Assembly: GCF_002582035.1 (NCBI RefSeq)
Contig: NZ_NUQE01000034.1
Coordinates: 1 to 64,000 of the forward strand
Reading direction: 5' to 3'
DNA from: Bacillus pseudomycoides
Lineage (GTDB): Bacteria > Bacillota > Bacilli > Bacillales > Bacillaceae_G
Length of the DNA stretch: 64,000 nt
The notes beneath the pieces are model-generated. The model did no database searches, was not told the DNA's origin, and saw only the letters and a list, made by a program, of their open reading frames with translations. The position numbers were made by a program, and so were the translations under genes. Positions 52,213 to 60,543 of the stretch are shown piece after piece (the stretch's first letter is position 1; each line of letters begins with the position of its first letter).

Positions 52213-53703
52213 TTATGCCTGTTGTTGTTGTTGTTCTAATTTAGAATCTTTCTTCTTATTCCGTACTGCAAGTATTACTGCGACAACAAGAAGAATTACT
52301 TGTGGGATGGTACTTTCCCATGTTGGATAAATCGCAAAAAATTCTATAGTAGGAATTGATAGGTGCGTAGCTGGCAATAATCCAGCAAGTTGCAAGCCAT
52401 GAATACCCATTCCCGTGAATTTAAAGCACAAGTAAAACATGAGAATACTTGAAACTAGGAAAAATGGACGCATCGGGATTTTCAAGCCTACTTTTAAAAT
52501 TAAATAAGCTAGGATGATAAGTATAATCGCTCCAATTGCAATACCAATTAATAGACTTGATATTTTAATGGAAGATGCCATACCAATGAAAAATAATACT
52601 GTTTCTGTCCCTTCACGAAATACTGCAAGGAATGACAGAATCGCTAATGACCAAAGACTTCCCGTATCCAATGCTTTTGTACTTTGGGTACGAATATACC
52701 GTTGCCATTCTGCGATACTGGATTTACTATGAAGCCAATAACTCATGTACATTAGCATCACCGCAGCAAATATTCCCGTCCATCCAGCAATGAGGAAGTT
52801 ATTATTCCCAAATGCTCCTGCGGAGAAGAGCAGATTTACAATCACACCAAGAATGATACTGACGCCAAGCCCTGCTCCAACACCAATCCAAATCCATTTG
52901 CTCTTTTCTTCATGCCCAGCCTTTTTCAAGAAACCGAGCAACGCTACAACGACCAATAACCCTTCTAATCCTTCTCGTAACAAAATAGTAGTCGCATCTA
53001 ACATGTTGTAGCTCGTTTTCTGAACAAGCGGTGCTAAGTAATTACGCATTTCTTCGATCGTTTTTTTAGCTCCTGCTATATCAGGAGAATCGGAAGAAAG
53101 CATCGCATACGAAGTAACCATGTCACGCTCAGCATCTCCATATATTTTGGAAGACTGCGTCAGCACTACGCCTTCTACATCCAACCATGAGGAGCGGAAT
53201 TTCTCAATATCCTTCTTCGCTCCTTCAATATCATGATTATCGATTTTGGCAAGCGAATCATCTAAAAGGGCAATCAAGCTGGCCACATCCGCTTTTTTTG
53301 TATTTCCCTCGTCTTTTTGAGTAGATGTAGCAGAGAACTTACCGGCAATAAATTTATCATCTACGTCCTTTAAATTTTGAAGTGCTGTCTCTACTTTTTC
53401 TTTATTTGCTGGTTGTTGAGCAAACGCAAATTGCACCTGCCCCATTGCATCTTCAATATCGCGATACGCTTGTGAAGATTGTTTTTTGATTCCGTCCTCA
53501 ATGGAAAGCCACGTGGTCCTATAGGCTTCATACTGTTTGGAAGCTCCATCTATATCCCCTTCTTGTACGAGCTGAAGTGCTTGGATAACGGATTTATTTG
53601 CTTTTCCTAAATCATCTGCCGCTGTTGCAGCAAACCCACGGAATGGCAAACTTATGAAACTTAATAACACAATGAGTAAAAAGGTATGTACTTTCCACCT
53701 CAT
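52213..53703 (-). CDS. FTR1-family iron permease (EfeU/YwbL-like) with repeated extracellular domain
   Basis: 496 residues. Signal peptide (ends about residue 26), two helical repeats outside the membrane (about 30-115 and 135-225), then seven membrane helices with both REXXE iron motifs: REGLEGLLVV (about 250) and REGTETVLFF (about 365). Imports iron, in EfeUOB systems after oxidation; no EfeB/EfeO genes follow here, only the lipoprotein. A Fur-type box upstream indicates iron repression. Confidence 0.92.
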   Translation of the reverse strand: MRWKVHTFLLIVLLSFISLPFRGFAATAADDLGKANKSVIQALQLVQEGDIDGASKQYEAYRTTWLSIEDGIKKQSSQAYRDIEDAMGQVQFAFAQQPANKEKVETALQNLKDVDDKFIAGKFSATSTQKDEGNTKKADVASLIALLDDSLAKIDNHDIEGAKKDIEKFRSSWLDVEGVVLTQSSKIYGDAERDMVTSYAMLSSDSPDIAGAKKTIEEMRNYLAPLVQKTSYNMLDATTILLREGLEGLLVVVALLGFLKKAGHEEKSKWIWIGVGAGLGVSIILGVIVNLLFSAGAFGNNNFLIAGWTGIFAAVMLMYMSYWLHSKSSIAEWQRYIRTQSTKALDTGSLWSLAILSFLAVFREGTETVLFFIGMASSIKISSLLIGIAIGAIILIILAYLILKVGLKIPMRPFFLVSSILMFYLCFKFTGMGIHGLQLAGLLPATHLSIPTIEFFAIYPTWESTIPQVILLVVAVILAVRNKKKDSKLEQQQQQA

Positions 53704-53761
53704 GCTAATCCCTCATTTCTATATATCGGCAATTTCCCATTAAATGTAACCTAATCAATAT

Positions 53762-53776
53762 TGAAAATCATTATCA
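53762..53776 (-). promoter_or_regulatory. Fur box upstream of the FTR1 operon
   Basis: Minus strand reads TGATAATGATTTTCA, 14 of 15 positions of the 7-1-7 Fur consensus TGATAATnATTATCA, 59 bp before the permease start. Confidence 0.78.
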
Positions 53777-53940
53777 TTTAAATCGCTAACAAGATTATAT
53801 GGCTTTATATTTTGAATGTCAATAATATTCTTTGCTTTTATTACGTGCATAAATTTCCCATATTATTAAAGTCGAATATTTCTATTTGAAACACGCAATC
53901 AAAGTATTTATTCAGCAACTATAGCCATGCGTTATAACAT

Positions 53941-53973
53941 AAAAAATACCGAGCATACACTGCTCGGTATTTT
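53941..53973 (-). terminator. Terminator of the BceAB-type operon
   Basis: AAAATACCGAGCA with TGCTCGGTATTTT over TACAC; T-runs on both strands; seven bases past the stop. Confidence 0.92.
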
Positions 53974-53980
53974 CCAAATC

Positions 53981-55831
53981 CTATTCTTCTTTCGGTAAAA
54001 CAATCCCTTTATACAATTGAACGGTAATGAAATAATAAATTGCGTAAATGACTACGAAAATGACAATTGGAAGCCAAATACGGAAGTATGGATCAAGTAA
54101 GATAAAACCAAAAATGTTCATACCAATTAACACGTGCACAATCCCTAAAATCGCTGGGAATAAGAACACTAAGAATAACTCTTTATAAATGGACTTCATT
54201 AGTAATTCACGGCGCACACCGATTTTACGAAGCATGTTATAACGTGTAATATCTTTTGATGCACCGGAAAGGATCTTAAACATTAAGCAACTTGCCATCA
54301 TTGCTAAGAACGCAATTCCTAGGAAGAAGCCCATAAATACGGTTCCGCTCGCAATACTGTAAAACCCTGTATACATCGCATATTTCGTTGCTAAATCATC
54401 AGCTTTTAAATCTTTATATTTCGCTAGCTCTAACTCATCAAGCTTTTTCCATTCATCTTTATGTGCTACAAAATTATCTGTTTTTCCAATGAAGGCAATT
54501 CCTTCTTTTCCTTGTACTTCATTGTACATCTTTTGATCAACAATTTTCATAGTGTGGTCACGATATAGGTAGAATGGCTGGATACTTCCTAAAGCCTCAT
54601 CCCACTTTTCTGGAATTACCACTGCATTCTCCGTTTTTTCTTGACCATACTTAGAAATCGCACCTACAGGAAGATCTCCCGAAACACGTTTAAATTTACC
54701 AAAGCTTTCTTTTCCTCTACCTTCATGTACTAACGGGGGATTTTTTTCTAAATCTTCTTTTAAATAGTAAACAAATTTATCATCAACTTTATAACGATAT
54801 TCGTTTTTCTCATTGAATGTAATACCGTCTAAAATTTTCTTCTCTTCTGCTGTTGGATTATGAATGGCTGTATCATAAATCGCAAAACCATCTACAGTAA
54901 GCATAACGTTATTTTTAAAAGCCATACCACCAGAAATGGCACCTGCACCAAGAGCAACTAACATCGCTACAGTTGCTAGTACTCTCGTTAAACTGTTAAT
55001 ACGGAAGTTTAGCTGTGCAAATGTAAAGGCGTTAAGTCCTTTTTCGCTTCGTTTTTTATTACTTTTCAGCTTTTTAATAATAAGTGGAAGAACAGAAGCA
55101 AATAACATATATGTTCCTGCTGTTGTTGTAATGAGCGCAATGATGATACCCATTCCTTGTAACTTGTCCATATAAATCATAGAAGCATAACCAATTGCTA
55201 ATAAAATAATCGCAAGAAATGCTACGATACCAGTCATTTTTCCTTTTACAACAACACGCTCTATTTGCGCATCTGCATGCACAAGCTGCAATACTGAAAT
55301 ACGTGATAGTTTAATACTATTCATAATTGCAGATAACACAAATAATGCAAAGAAGAAGATACACGTAACAGTCATCGATGGAACATAAAATGCTTGATAA
55401 CCACCTGCAGTAAACTCAAGCTGCTTCATAAGCAGCTGTCCAATTCCTTGTGCCAGCCCTACACCGACCGCAATCCCGATCACAAGAGACGCTGCTCCTA
55501 TTACAATTGTTTCTATAAACATAAGCAATGTAATCTTATGTTTTTTTGCTCCTAGCATCATATACATCCCAAACTCTTTTTGACGAAGGGATAATAAGAA
55601 TGAGTTCGCATATAAAATATAGAAGAATGTGATAATAGCTAGTAAAAATGAACCTGCTTGAAAGACAAATCCAATTGATTTAATAACAGAATTTGATTCA
55701 AGAAACGCTCTATTTGTCGCTAACGTTTGAAACATATAAAAAATAGAGATCGACATAACAAGACCAACAAGTAAGACGATATAATCCTTTAACTTACTTT
55801 TCAGTCCCGACATAGAAAGCTTAAATAACAT
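53981..55831 (-). CDS. BceB/YxdM-type ABC transporter permease
   Basis: 616 residues, about ten membrane helices, FtsX-like domains at residues 60-170 and 520-610, and a large extracytoplasmic domain of about 200 residues between helices 7 and 8, the hallmark of BceB-type resistance/sensing transporters for peptide antibiotics such as bacitracin and lantibiotics. Overlap-free, 16 bp after its ATPase gene. No partner two-component genes are in the window. Confidence 0.9.
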   Translation of the reverse strand: MLFKLSMSGLKSKLKDYIVLLVGLVMSISIFYMFQTLATNRAFLESNSVIKSIGFVFQAGSFLLAIITFFYILYANSFLLSLRQKEFGMYMMLGAKKHKITLLMFIETIVIGAASLVIGIAVGVGLAQGIGQLLMKQLEFTAGGYQAFYVPSMTVTCIFFFALFVLSAIMNSIKLSRISVLQLVHADAQIERVVVKGKMTGIVAFLAIILLAIGYASMIYMDKLQGMGIIIALITTTAGTYMLFASVLPLIIKKLKSNKKRSEKGLNAFTFAQLNFRINSLTRVLATVAMLVALGAGAISGGMAFKNNVMLTVDGFAIYDTAIHNPTAEEKKILDGITFNEKNEYRYKVDDKFVYYLKEDLEKNPPLVHEGRGKESFGKFKRVSGDLPVGAISKYGQEKTENAVVIPEKWDEALGSIQPFYLYRDHTMKIVDQKMYNEVQGKEGIAFIGKTDNFVAHKDEWKKLDELELAKYKDLKADDLATKYAMYTGFYSIASGTVFMGFFLGIAFLAMMASCLMFKILSGASKDITRYNMLRKIGVRRELLMKSIYKELFLVFLFPAILGIVHVLIGMNIFGFILLDPYFRIWLPIVIFVVIYAIYYFITVQLYKGIVLPKEE

Positions 55832-55847
55832 GCTTGAACCTCCTTTC

Positions 55848-56609
55848 TTACGCTTTTTGTGTGCCTAAATCAGCAAGCACATCTAAAATTTCTTTATAGA
55901 ATTCTTCACGTGCACCACCGCGGTGAATTTCTTTATATAATTCTCCGTCTTGAATAAATAAAATACGTTGGCAATAACTTGCACTATACGGATCATGTGT
56001 AACCATCATGATCGAAACACCTTGTTCTTCATTTAAGTTTGTCATTGCATCTAAAAGACTTGTTGCGTTTTTAGAATCAAGCGCTCCTGTTGGCTCGTCT
56101 CCTAAAATAATTGCCGGTTCATGTACAAGCGCACGCGCTGCTGCTGAACGCTGCTTTTGCCCGCCAGAAACTTCTGAAGGGTATTTTTGAAGAATTGCTG
56201 AAATCCCTAACATTTCCGCGACTTTTTCTACTTTTGGACCAATCTTTTTAGAAGGAACACCTTGCAGAGAAAGCGGCAATGCAATGTTTTCATAGATTGA
56301 TAGATTCTCTAGTAAATTAAAGTCTTGGAAAATGAATCCTAGTTTTTGTGAACGGAAATCGGATAGTTCCCCTTGCTTCATTTTCGTAATATCCGTACCA
56401 GCAATTTCAACAATGCCATCCGTCGCTTTATCTAACGTTGAAATGACATTTAATAAAGTGGTTTTACCAGAACCAGATGGCCCCATAATCCCAACAAATT
56501 CCCCCTCTTGAATGGAGAATGATACGCCCTTTAATGCATGTGATTGGCTCTCACCCTTTTTACCGTATACCTTTTGAACATTTTTTACGTCTACAACTGG
56601 TGTTTTCAT
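55848..56609 (-). CDS. BceA-type ABC transporter ATPase
   Basis: 253 residues: Walker A GPSGSGKTTLLN (about residue 40), signature SGGQKQR, Walker B IILGDEPTGALDSKN, His switch MVTHDP. Belongs to the MacB/LolD/BceA group. GGAGGG precedes ATG 56609. Forms the operon with the permease downstream. Confidence 0.93.
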   Translation of the reverse strand: MKTPVVDVKNVQKVYGKKGESQSHALKGVSFSIQEGEFVGIMGPSGSGKTTLLNVISTLDKATDGIVEIAGTDITKMKQGELSDFRSQKLGFIFQDFNLLENLSIYENIALPLSLQGVPSKKIGPKVEKVAEMLGISAILQKYPSEVSGGQKQRSAAARALVHEPAIILGDEPTGALDSKNATSLLDAMTNLNEEQGVSIMMVTHDPYSASYCQRILFIQDGELYKEIHRGGAREEFYKEILDVLADLGTQKA

Positions 56610-56691
56610 ATAAACCCTCCTGTACTTTGTTTCCCTGTTCCTATTTTGCTCTTTTCAAGCATGATCTACCATTGATTAAACTTACATTTAG

Positions 56692-56707
56692 CTTACACTT
56701 TTGTAAG
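56692..56707. promoter_or_regulatory. Operator-like inverted repeat upstream of the BceAB-type operon
   Basis: CTTACA-CTTT-TGTAAG at 56692-56707 with a further CTTACA at 56681-56686, 11 bp away. Located 80-100 bp upstream of the ATPase start, where BceR-type regulators bind in related operons. The regulator is not in the window. Confidence 0.45.
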
Positions 56708-56716
56708 ATATAGAAA

Positions 56717-56758
56717 CGGCTCCATATGTTACATGTAAACACGTAGCATATGGAGCCG
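56717..56758. other. Large hairpin with a nested palindrome between bactofilin-like and ABC genes
   Basis: CGGCTCCATATG (56717-56728) pairs exactly with CATATGGAGCCG (56747-56758); the 18-base loop begins with the palindrome TTACATGTAA. No clear T-run. It may end the bactofilin-like transcript or be a protein-binding site. Confidence 0.55.
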
Positions 56759-56805
56759 CTTGTTATTTTAAGATATATATTTTCATTTCACATAAAAAAG
56801 TTACG

Positions 56806-57498
56806 TTACAACCGTGTGATTTTTCCAACGCTCGCACTTGGATCTACATGTAATGTATCACTACATTTAACTTCATCCACGTTGCAGTCTGGACCGATTT
56901 TTATATGACGACCAGACACAATTGATACATCTGTTTTACTTAAAGTGATGTCGTTTCCTTTTATCGTTTTACAAACAATTCTTTTCTTGATCCCTGGGAT
57001 GAGACTTGTAAGAGATATGAATTTACGAGATGGCGCTAACGTGATTATATCCCCTTCAACATGTTGCAATTCACTAGGTACTATAAATCCTATTTCAATC
57101 TTTTTTGCTTGTAGATTTCCATTTACTCGTACAGCCCCTTGTACTGTAAGTGTTTCGGTACACACATCTTCCTTTATCGATAAAGTGCCTGATGAGTGTA
57201 TATGTTTTGCCTGTATTTTTCCTAATTTACAACTACCGGTGTTTTTCATTTTGTTAATTTGAGATACCCCTTCAATCTTGCATGTACCCGAATTGCTAAA
57301 GCTTTCAGCAATTAAACTTCCCCGAATTGTGCAGTCCCCGATTATACTAAATTCATTAGCCTGTACATCCTTTTGAAAAGATGCAACACCTTTCACACGA
57401 ACGCTTTCAGCAATAACTGGTTGTGAAAAAGATTTACTTCCAAATACATTGAGTTTCTCCTGTACATTACTAGCTCTTGTCTCCATAGTATTTTTCAT
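56806..57498 (-). CDS. Bactofilin-like polymer-forming protein
   Basis: 230 residues from ATG 57498 (AAGGAAATAGAG upstream). A right-handed beta-helix made of many short repeats (VKGVASFQKDVQANEFSIIG; CTIRGSLIAESFSNSGTCKI; VQGAVRVNGNLQAKKIEIG), typical of bactofilins/DUF583, which polymerise without nucleotide. The role in Bacillus is uncertain; B. subtilis relatives (BacE/BacF) act in motility-linked functions. Monocistronic. Confidence 0.8.
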   Translation of the reverse strand: MKNTMETRASNVQEKLNVFGSKSFSQPVIAESVRVKGVASFQKDVQANEFSIIGDCTIRGSLIAESFSNSGTCKIEGVSQINKMKNTGSCKLGKIQAKHIHSSGTLSIKEDVCTETLTVQGAVRVNGNLQAKKIEIGFIVPSELQHVEGDIITLAPSRKFISLTSLIPGIKKRIVCKTIKGNDITLSKTDVSIVSGRHIKIGPDCNVDEVKCSDTLHVDPSASVGKITRL

Positions 57499-57602
57499 CT
57501 CTATTTCCTTCCCCTTATTTTTTCCTGTCGTGTTGTCTAAAAAACTCAAGTATGTCAATATTTCTCTCTATATTAAATATACCACATATTACCATAATGA
57601 AC

Positions 57603-57680
57603 ATAAAGTGAAGCTTCCTTTTGGAGCGCTTTTCTCTAAATCTTGAGGTGGGGGTATTACTACCCGCGAATAGCGGGATA
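57603..57680 (+). repeat. bcr1-type repeat, 78 bp
   Basis: ATAAAGTGAAGCTTCC, then TTTTCTCTAAATCTTGAGGT, GGGGGTATTACTACCCGCG and AATAGCGGGATA. It lacks the first hairpin and the GTTGAACC core. Confidence 0.75.
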
Positions 57681-57681
57681 C

Positions 57682-57714
57682 AAAAAGCTGAGCTCATGTA
57701 AGCTCAGCTTTTTT
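57682..57714 (-). terminator. Terminator of the VOC gene
   Basis: AAAAAGCTGAGCT with AGCTCAGCTTTTT over CATGTA; T-runs on both strands. Confidence 0.92.
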
Positions 57715-57718
57715 CATT

Positions 57719-58081
57719 TCATCCTTTTAAAATAAACTCATTTCCTTCGTTATCTTTAAACGTTGCATATGTACCCCATGGCATTTCATTTGGTTCTTGT
57801 GTAAATTCTACACCGTTTTTCTTCATTGTTTCATATGTATCCGTCACATTTTCTGTTACAAATACAATCGATGCTTTTAGTTCATTTGCATTTTTCATCA
57901 TCGCTTTTGGATAAATAACTAAGTGAGAACGAGCCCCTTTTGGTCCTACTTCAATCCAGCTTGCATTTGGCCCCATTGGATCATTGCGGTATACTGCAAA
58001 TCCTGCTTTCTCTGTCCAAAATTCTAGCGCCTTTTTCTGGTCATCTACGTAAACTGCTACTGTGCCGATATGTGCAATCAT
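57719..58081 (-). CDS. VOC-family (glyoxalase/bleomycin-resistance-like) protein
   Basis: 120 residues, two VOC half-modules: HIGTVAVYVDDQKKALEFWTEK with a probable His ligand, and ASIVFVTENVTDTYETMKKNG ending in FKDNEGNEFILKG with the Glu ligand. Substrate unknown. CGGAGGAATGAAGC precedes ATG 58081. Confidence 0.82.
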   Translation of the reverse strand: MIAHIGTVAVYVDDQKKALEFWTEKAGFAVYRNDPMGPNASWIEVGPKGARSHLVIYPKAMMKNANELKASIVFVTENVTDTYETMKKNGVEFTQEPNEMPWGTYATFKDNEGNEFILKG

Positions 58082-58196
58082 GCTTCATTCCTCCGATGTG
58101 TTTTAAATTTTAATTATAATATATCTTCTCTCAATACTCACATATGTACGTATTAATAAACAGTCTTTTAATGCTCATAATGTAAGAGCAAAAAAT

Positions 58197-58224
58197 AAAA
58201 CCAGGTCATACTTCGACCTGGTTT
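58197..58224 (-). terminator. Terminator of the 49-residue protein gene
   Basis: AAACCAGGTC pairs exactly with GACCTGGTTT, T-rich on the minus strand, touching the stop codon. Confidence 0.85.
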
Positions 58225-58372
58225 ACTCTGATTGCTTTGATTTTTGTGGTTGCCCTTTTTTACGATTTTTTTGCTTTGCTTGTACCACTGGATCTAATTC
58301 ATTTGAAAACTCGGCATTATGTCCGTTTTGCGTTTTTTGCTCTGGGTTATTTTGATCAGAACGTTTTGCCAT
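58223..58372 (-). CDS. 49-residue hydrophilic protein, spore-SASP/YfhD-like
   Basis: ATG 58372 with AAGGAGTG eight bases upstream, stop TAA 58225-58223. Very polar (starts MAKRSDQNNPEQKTQ, ends QPQKSKQSE), with an EFSNELDPVVQAKQKNRKK segment similar in pattern to SspO and YfhD (EFS-x-E-L/P then a basic helix). Probably a minor spore protein. Seventeen bases downstream of the DUF2524 gene. Confidence 0.7.
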   Translation of the reverse strand: MAKRSDQNNPEQKTQNGHNAEFSNELDPVVQAKQKNRKKGQPQKSKQSE

Positions 58373-58389
58373 TTATCTTTCACTCCTTA

Positions 58390-58656
58390 TTAGTGCGGTG
58401 TAGTGACCATTTGATGCCGCAGCTGTTGAACCGCAAGACGAGCACGATATAACTGATCGCGCTGCTCAGCAGTTGCAAAGTGCTCCATTGTTTCAATTTC
58501 TGTATAAGCTTTTTCCAATTGGAGCTGTGCATCTGAATAATTCATCTTATTGTAATGCTCTTGTCTCATGCCACATTCTAGTTGTTGTTTTGCGTATTCC
58601 ATCGCTTGTTCTGCTTCATTGATGCATCGTTCAATTGCGTGACGCTCTGCCATCAT
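58390..58656 (-). CDS. DUF2524 protein (YtzC-like)
   Basis: 88 residues, helical, no membrane segment: EAEQAMEYAKQQLECGMRQE and AYTEIETMEHFATAEQRDQL patterns as in YtzC. GGAGG lies 4 or 7 bases before two adjacent ATGs (58656, 58653). Function unknown. Divergent from ytqA. Confidence 0.78.
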   Translation of the reverse strand: MMAERHAIERCINEAEQAMEYAKQQLECGMRQEHYNKMNYSDAQLQLEKAYTEIETMEHFATAEQRDQLYRARLAVQQLRHQMVTTPH

Positions 58657-58758
58657 GTTTCCTCCTTGCCTTTCATTTCTCCATTAGTCTATCCCTTCCA
58701 TCTGAACCTTATGAGTATGTTATAATGATTTTTGCTCATATCATTGAGGAGGCATAAT

Positions 58759-59718
58759 ATGAAAGTTCAAAATCCTTTCCCCTATTCAAATGACAATAAA
58801 CGTTATCATACATGGAACTATCACCTGCGCGGATATTTTGGCGAGAAAATCTTTAAGGTTTCCTTAGATGCTGGATTTGATTGTCCAAACCGTGACGGCA
58901 CAGTCGCATACGGCGGCTGTACATTTTGCAGTGCGGCTGGTTCCGGCGACTTTGCTGGCGATCGCCGTGATGATGTTATTACGCAATATCATGAAATGAA
59001 AGAAAAAATGCATACAAAATGGAAAGATGGCAAATGTATTGCATATTTCCAAGCTTATACGAATACACACGCTCCTGTTGAAGTGTTAAAAGAAAAATTT
59101 GAACCTCTTTTAAAAGAAGAAGGTGTTGTCGGTCTTTCTATCGCAACTCGTCCAGACTGCTTACCAGACGATGTTGTCGAATATTTAGCAGACTTAAATA
59201 AACGGACGTACCTTTGGGTTGAGCTTGGCTTACAAACCGTGCATGAACGTACAGCACTTCTTATTAACCGTGCTCACGATTATCCATCTTATGTAGAAGG
59301 TGTAAATAAACTTCGTAAGCATAACATTAACGTATGTTCACATATCATTAACGGTCTTCCGCTTGAGGACTATGACATGATGATGGAAACAGCACGCGAA
59401 GTCGCAAAGCTTGATATTCAAGGTATTAAAATTCATTTGCTGCACTTATTAAAAGGAACGCCGATGGTAAAACAATATGAAAAAGGACAATTAGAATTCC
59501 TTTCTCTTGAAGATTACGTGAACCTTGTTGTTGATCAGCTTGAAATCATTCCATCTAACGTCATCGTACACCGCATTACAGGGGACGGCCCGCCAGATTT
59601 AATGATTGGTCCGATGTGGAGCTTAAATAAATGGGAAGTATTAAATGCAATTGATGCTGAATTTGTACGCCGCGGCAGCTGGCAAGGCAAATATGCGAAT
59701 GAGGTGAAGGAAGTATGA
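58759..59718 (+). CDS. ytqA: Radical SAM protein YtqA (MnmL)
   Basis: 319 residues from ATG 58759, GAGGAGG upstream. Radical SAM cluster in FDCPNRDGTVAYGGCTFCSA (Cys spacing as in the TIGR01212/YhcC-YtqA group), then SIATRPDCLPDDVVEYL and LKGTPMVKQYE. In B. subtilis YtqA is reported to act with YtqB in the wobble-uridine (mnm5s2U34) pathway of tRNA. Its stop overlaps ytqB by ATGA. Confidence 0.88.
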   Translation: MKVQNPFPYSNDNKRYHTWNYHLRGYFGEKIFKVSLDAGFDCPNRDGTVAYGGCTFCSAAGSGDFAGDRRDDVITQYHEMKEKMHTKWKDGKCIAYFQAYTNTHAPVEVLKEKFEPLLKEEGVVGLSIATRPDCLPDDVVEYLADLNKRTYLWVELGLQTVHERTALLINRAHDYPSYVEGVNKLRKHNINVCSHIINGLPLEDYDMMMETAREVAKLDIQGIKIHLLHLLKGTPMVKQYEKGQLEFLSLEDYVNLVVDQLEIIPSNVIVHRITGDGPPDLMIGPMWSLNKWEVLNAIDAEFVRRGSWQGKYANEVKEV

Positions 59719-60287
59719 AATTAGAACGTATTTTACCTTTTGCACGCACACTGCTAGAGCGAGCTGTGAAAGAAGGAGATTATGCCGTTGATGCAACGCT
59801 TGGCAACGGTCATGACGCTTGTTTTTTAGCAGAGCTTGTTGGAGAGAACGGAAAAGTATTTGGCTTCGATATTCAAGAAGAAGCCATCACAAATTCAGCA
59901 GCGCGTCTACAAGAAAACGAATTAACTGAGCGCGCCGTTCTCATTCATGATAGCCATGATACATTAACAGCCGTATTACCAGAAGATGCAAAAGGAAAAG
60001 TGACAGGAGCTATCTTTAACTTAGGCTACCTTCCTGGCGGTGACAAAAACATCGTCACAAAACCAAACTCAACTCTTTCTGCCATACAGCAATTATTAGA
60101 AGTGATGGCACCAGAAGGCATCACCGTTCTCGTTATTTATCATGGTCATCCAGAAGGACAAGTCGAACGTGATGCTGTTGTGAAATTTGCCGGGGAGCTC
60201 GATCAAAAAGAAGCTCACGTACTGCGATACGAATTTATGAACCAACAAAATAACCCGCCGTTTATTATTGCGATTGAGAAGCGATAA
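59715..60287 (+). CDS. ytqB: SAM-dependent tRNA methyltransferase YtqB (MnmM)
   Basis: 190 residues. SAM motif VDATLGNGHDACFLAELVG (about residue 22), FGFDIQEEAI, and NLGYLPGGDKNI in place of an N-P-P-Y-type motif. YtqB/MnmM methylates nm5(s2)U34 of tRNA. Translationally coupled to ytqA. Confidence 0.88.
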   Translation: MKLERILPFARTLLERAVKEGDYAVDATLGNGHDACFLAELVGENGKVFGFDIQEEAITNSAARLQENELTERAVLIHDSHDTLTAVLPEDAKGKVTGAIFNLGYLPGGDKNIVTKPNSTLSAIQQLLEVMAPEGITVLVIYHGHPEGQVERDAVVKFAGELDQKEAHVLRYEFMNQQNNPPFIIAIEKR

Positions 60288-60299
60288 GGCACCGCGTCA

Positions 60300-60395
60300 A
60301 TATATCGGCGCTTTTTTGAATATATCGACCGCTTCTCGTCATATATCGGCGTTTTTTGAAATATATCGGCACTTCGACAGAATATAAAGACCGTT
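60300..60395 (+). repeat. Intergenic repeat with units phased at 20-21 bp (copy 2)
   Basis: Units start at 60300 (ATATATCGGCGCTTTTTTG), 60320 (ATATATCGACC), 60341 (ATATATCGGCGTTTTTTG), 60361 (ATATATCGGCACTTCG) and 60382 (ATATAAAGACCGTTC): spacing 20, 21, 20, 21. Same unit types and closing unit as the copy at 24551-24622. It follows ytqB by 12 bp; no terminator for ytqB was found elsewhere. The rest of the gap to 60543 has no other gene. Confidence 0.7.
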
Positions 60396-60543
60396 CTGCA
60401 AAATTCGGCACAAATACACCTACAAAAATACGTGCATACTGCGCGTATTTTTTATTACATGCCAAAAGAAGGATTATCCGACTCAAAACAAGAATTTCTA
60501 CACCCGGAGTAAGATTTAAAGTCTACAAAGGGGATGAACAGCT

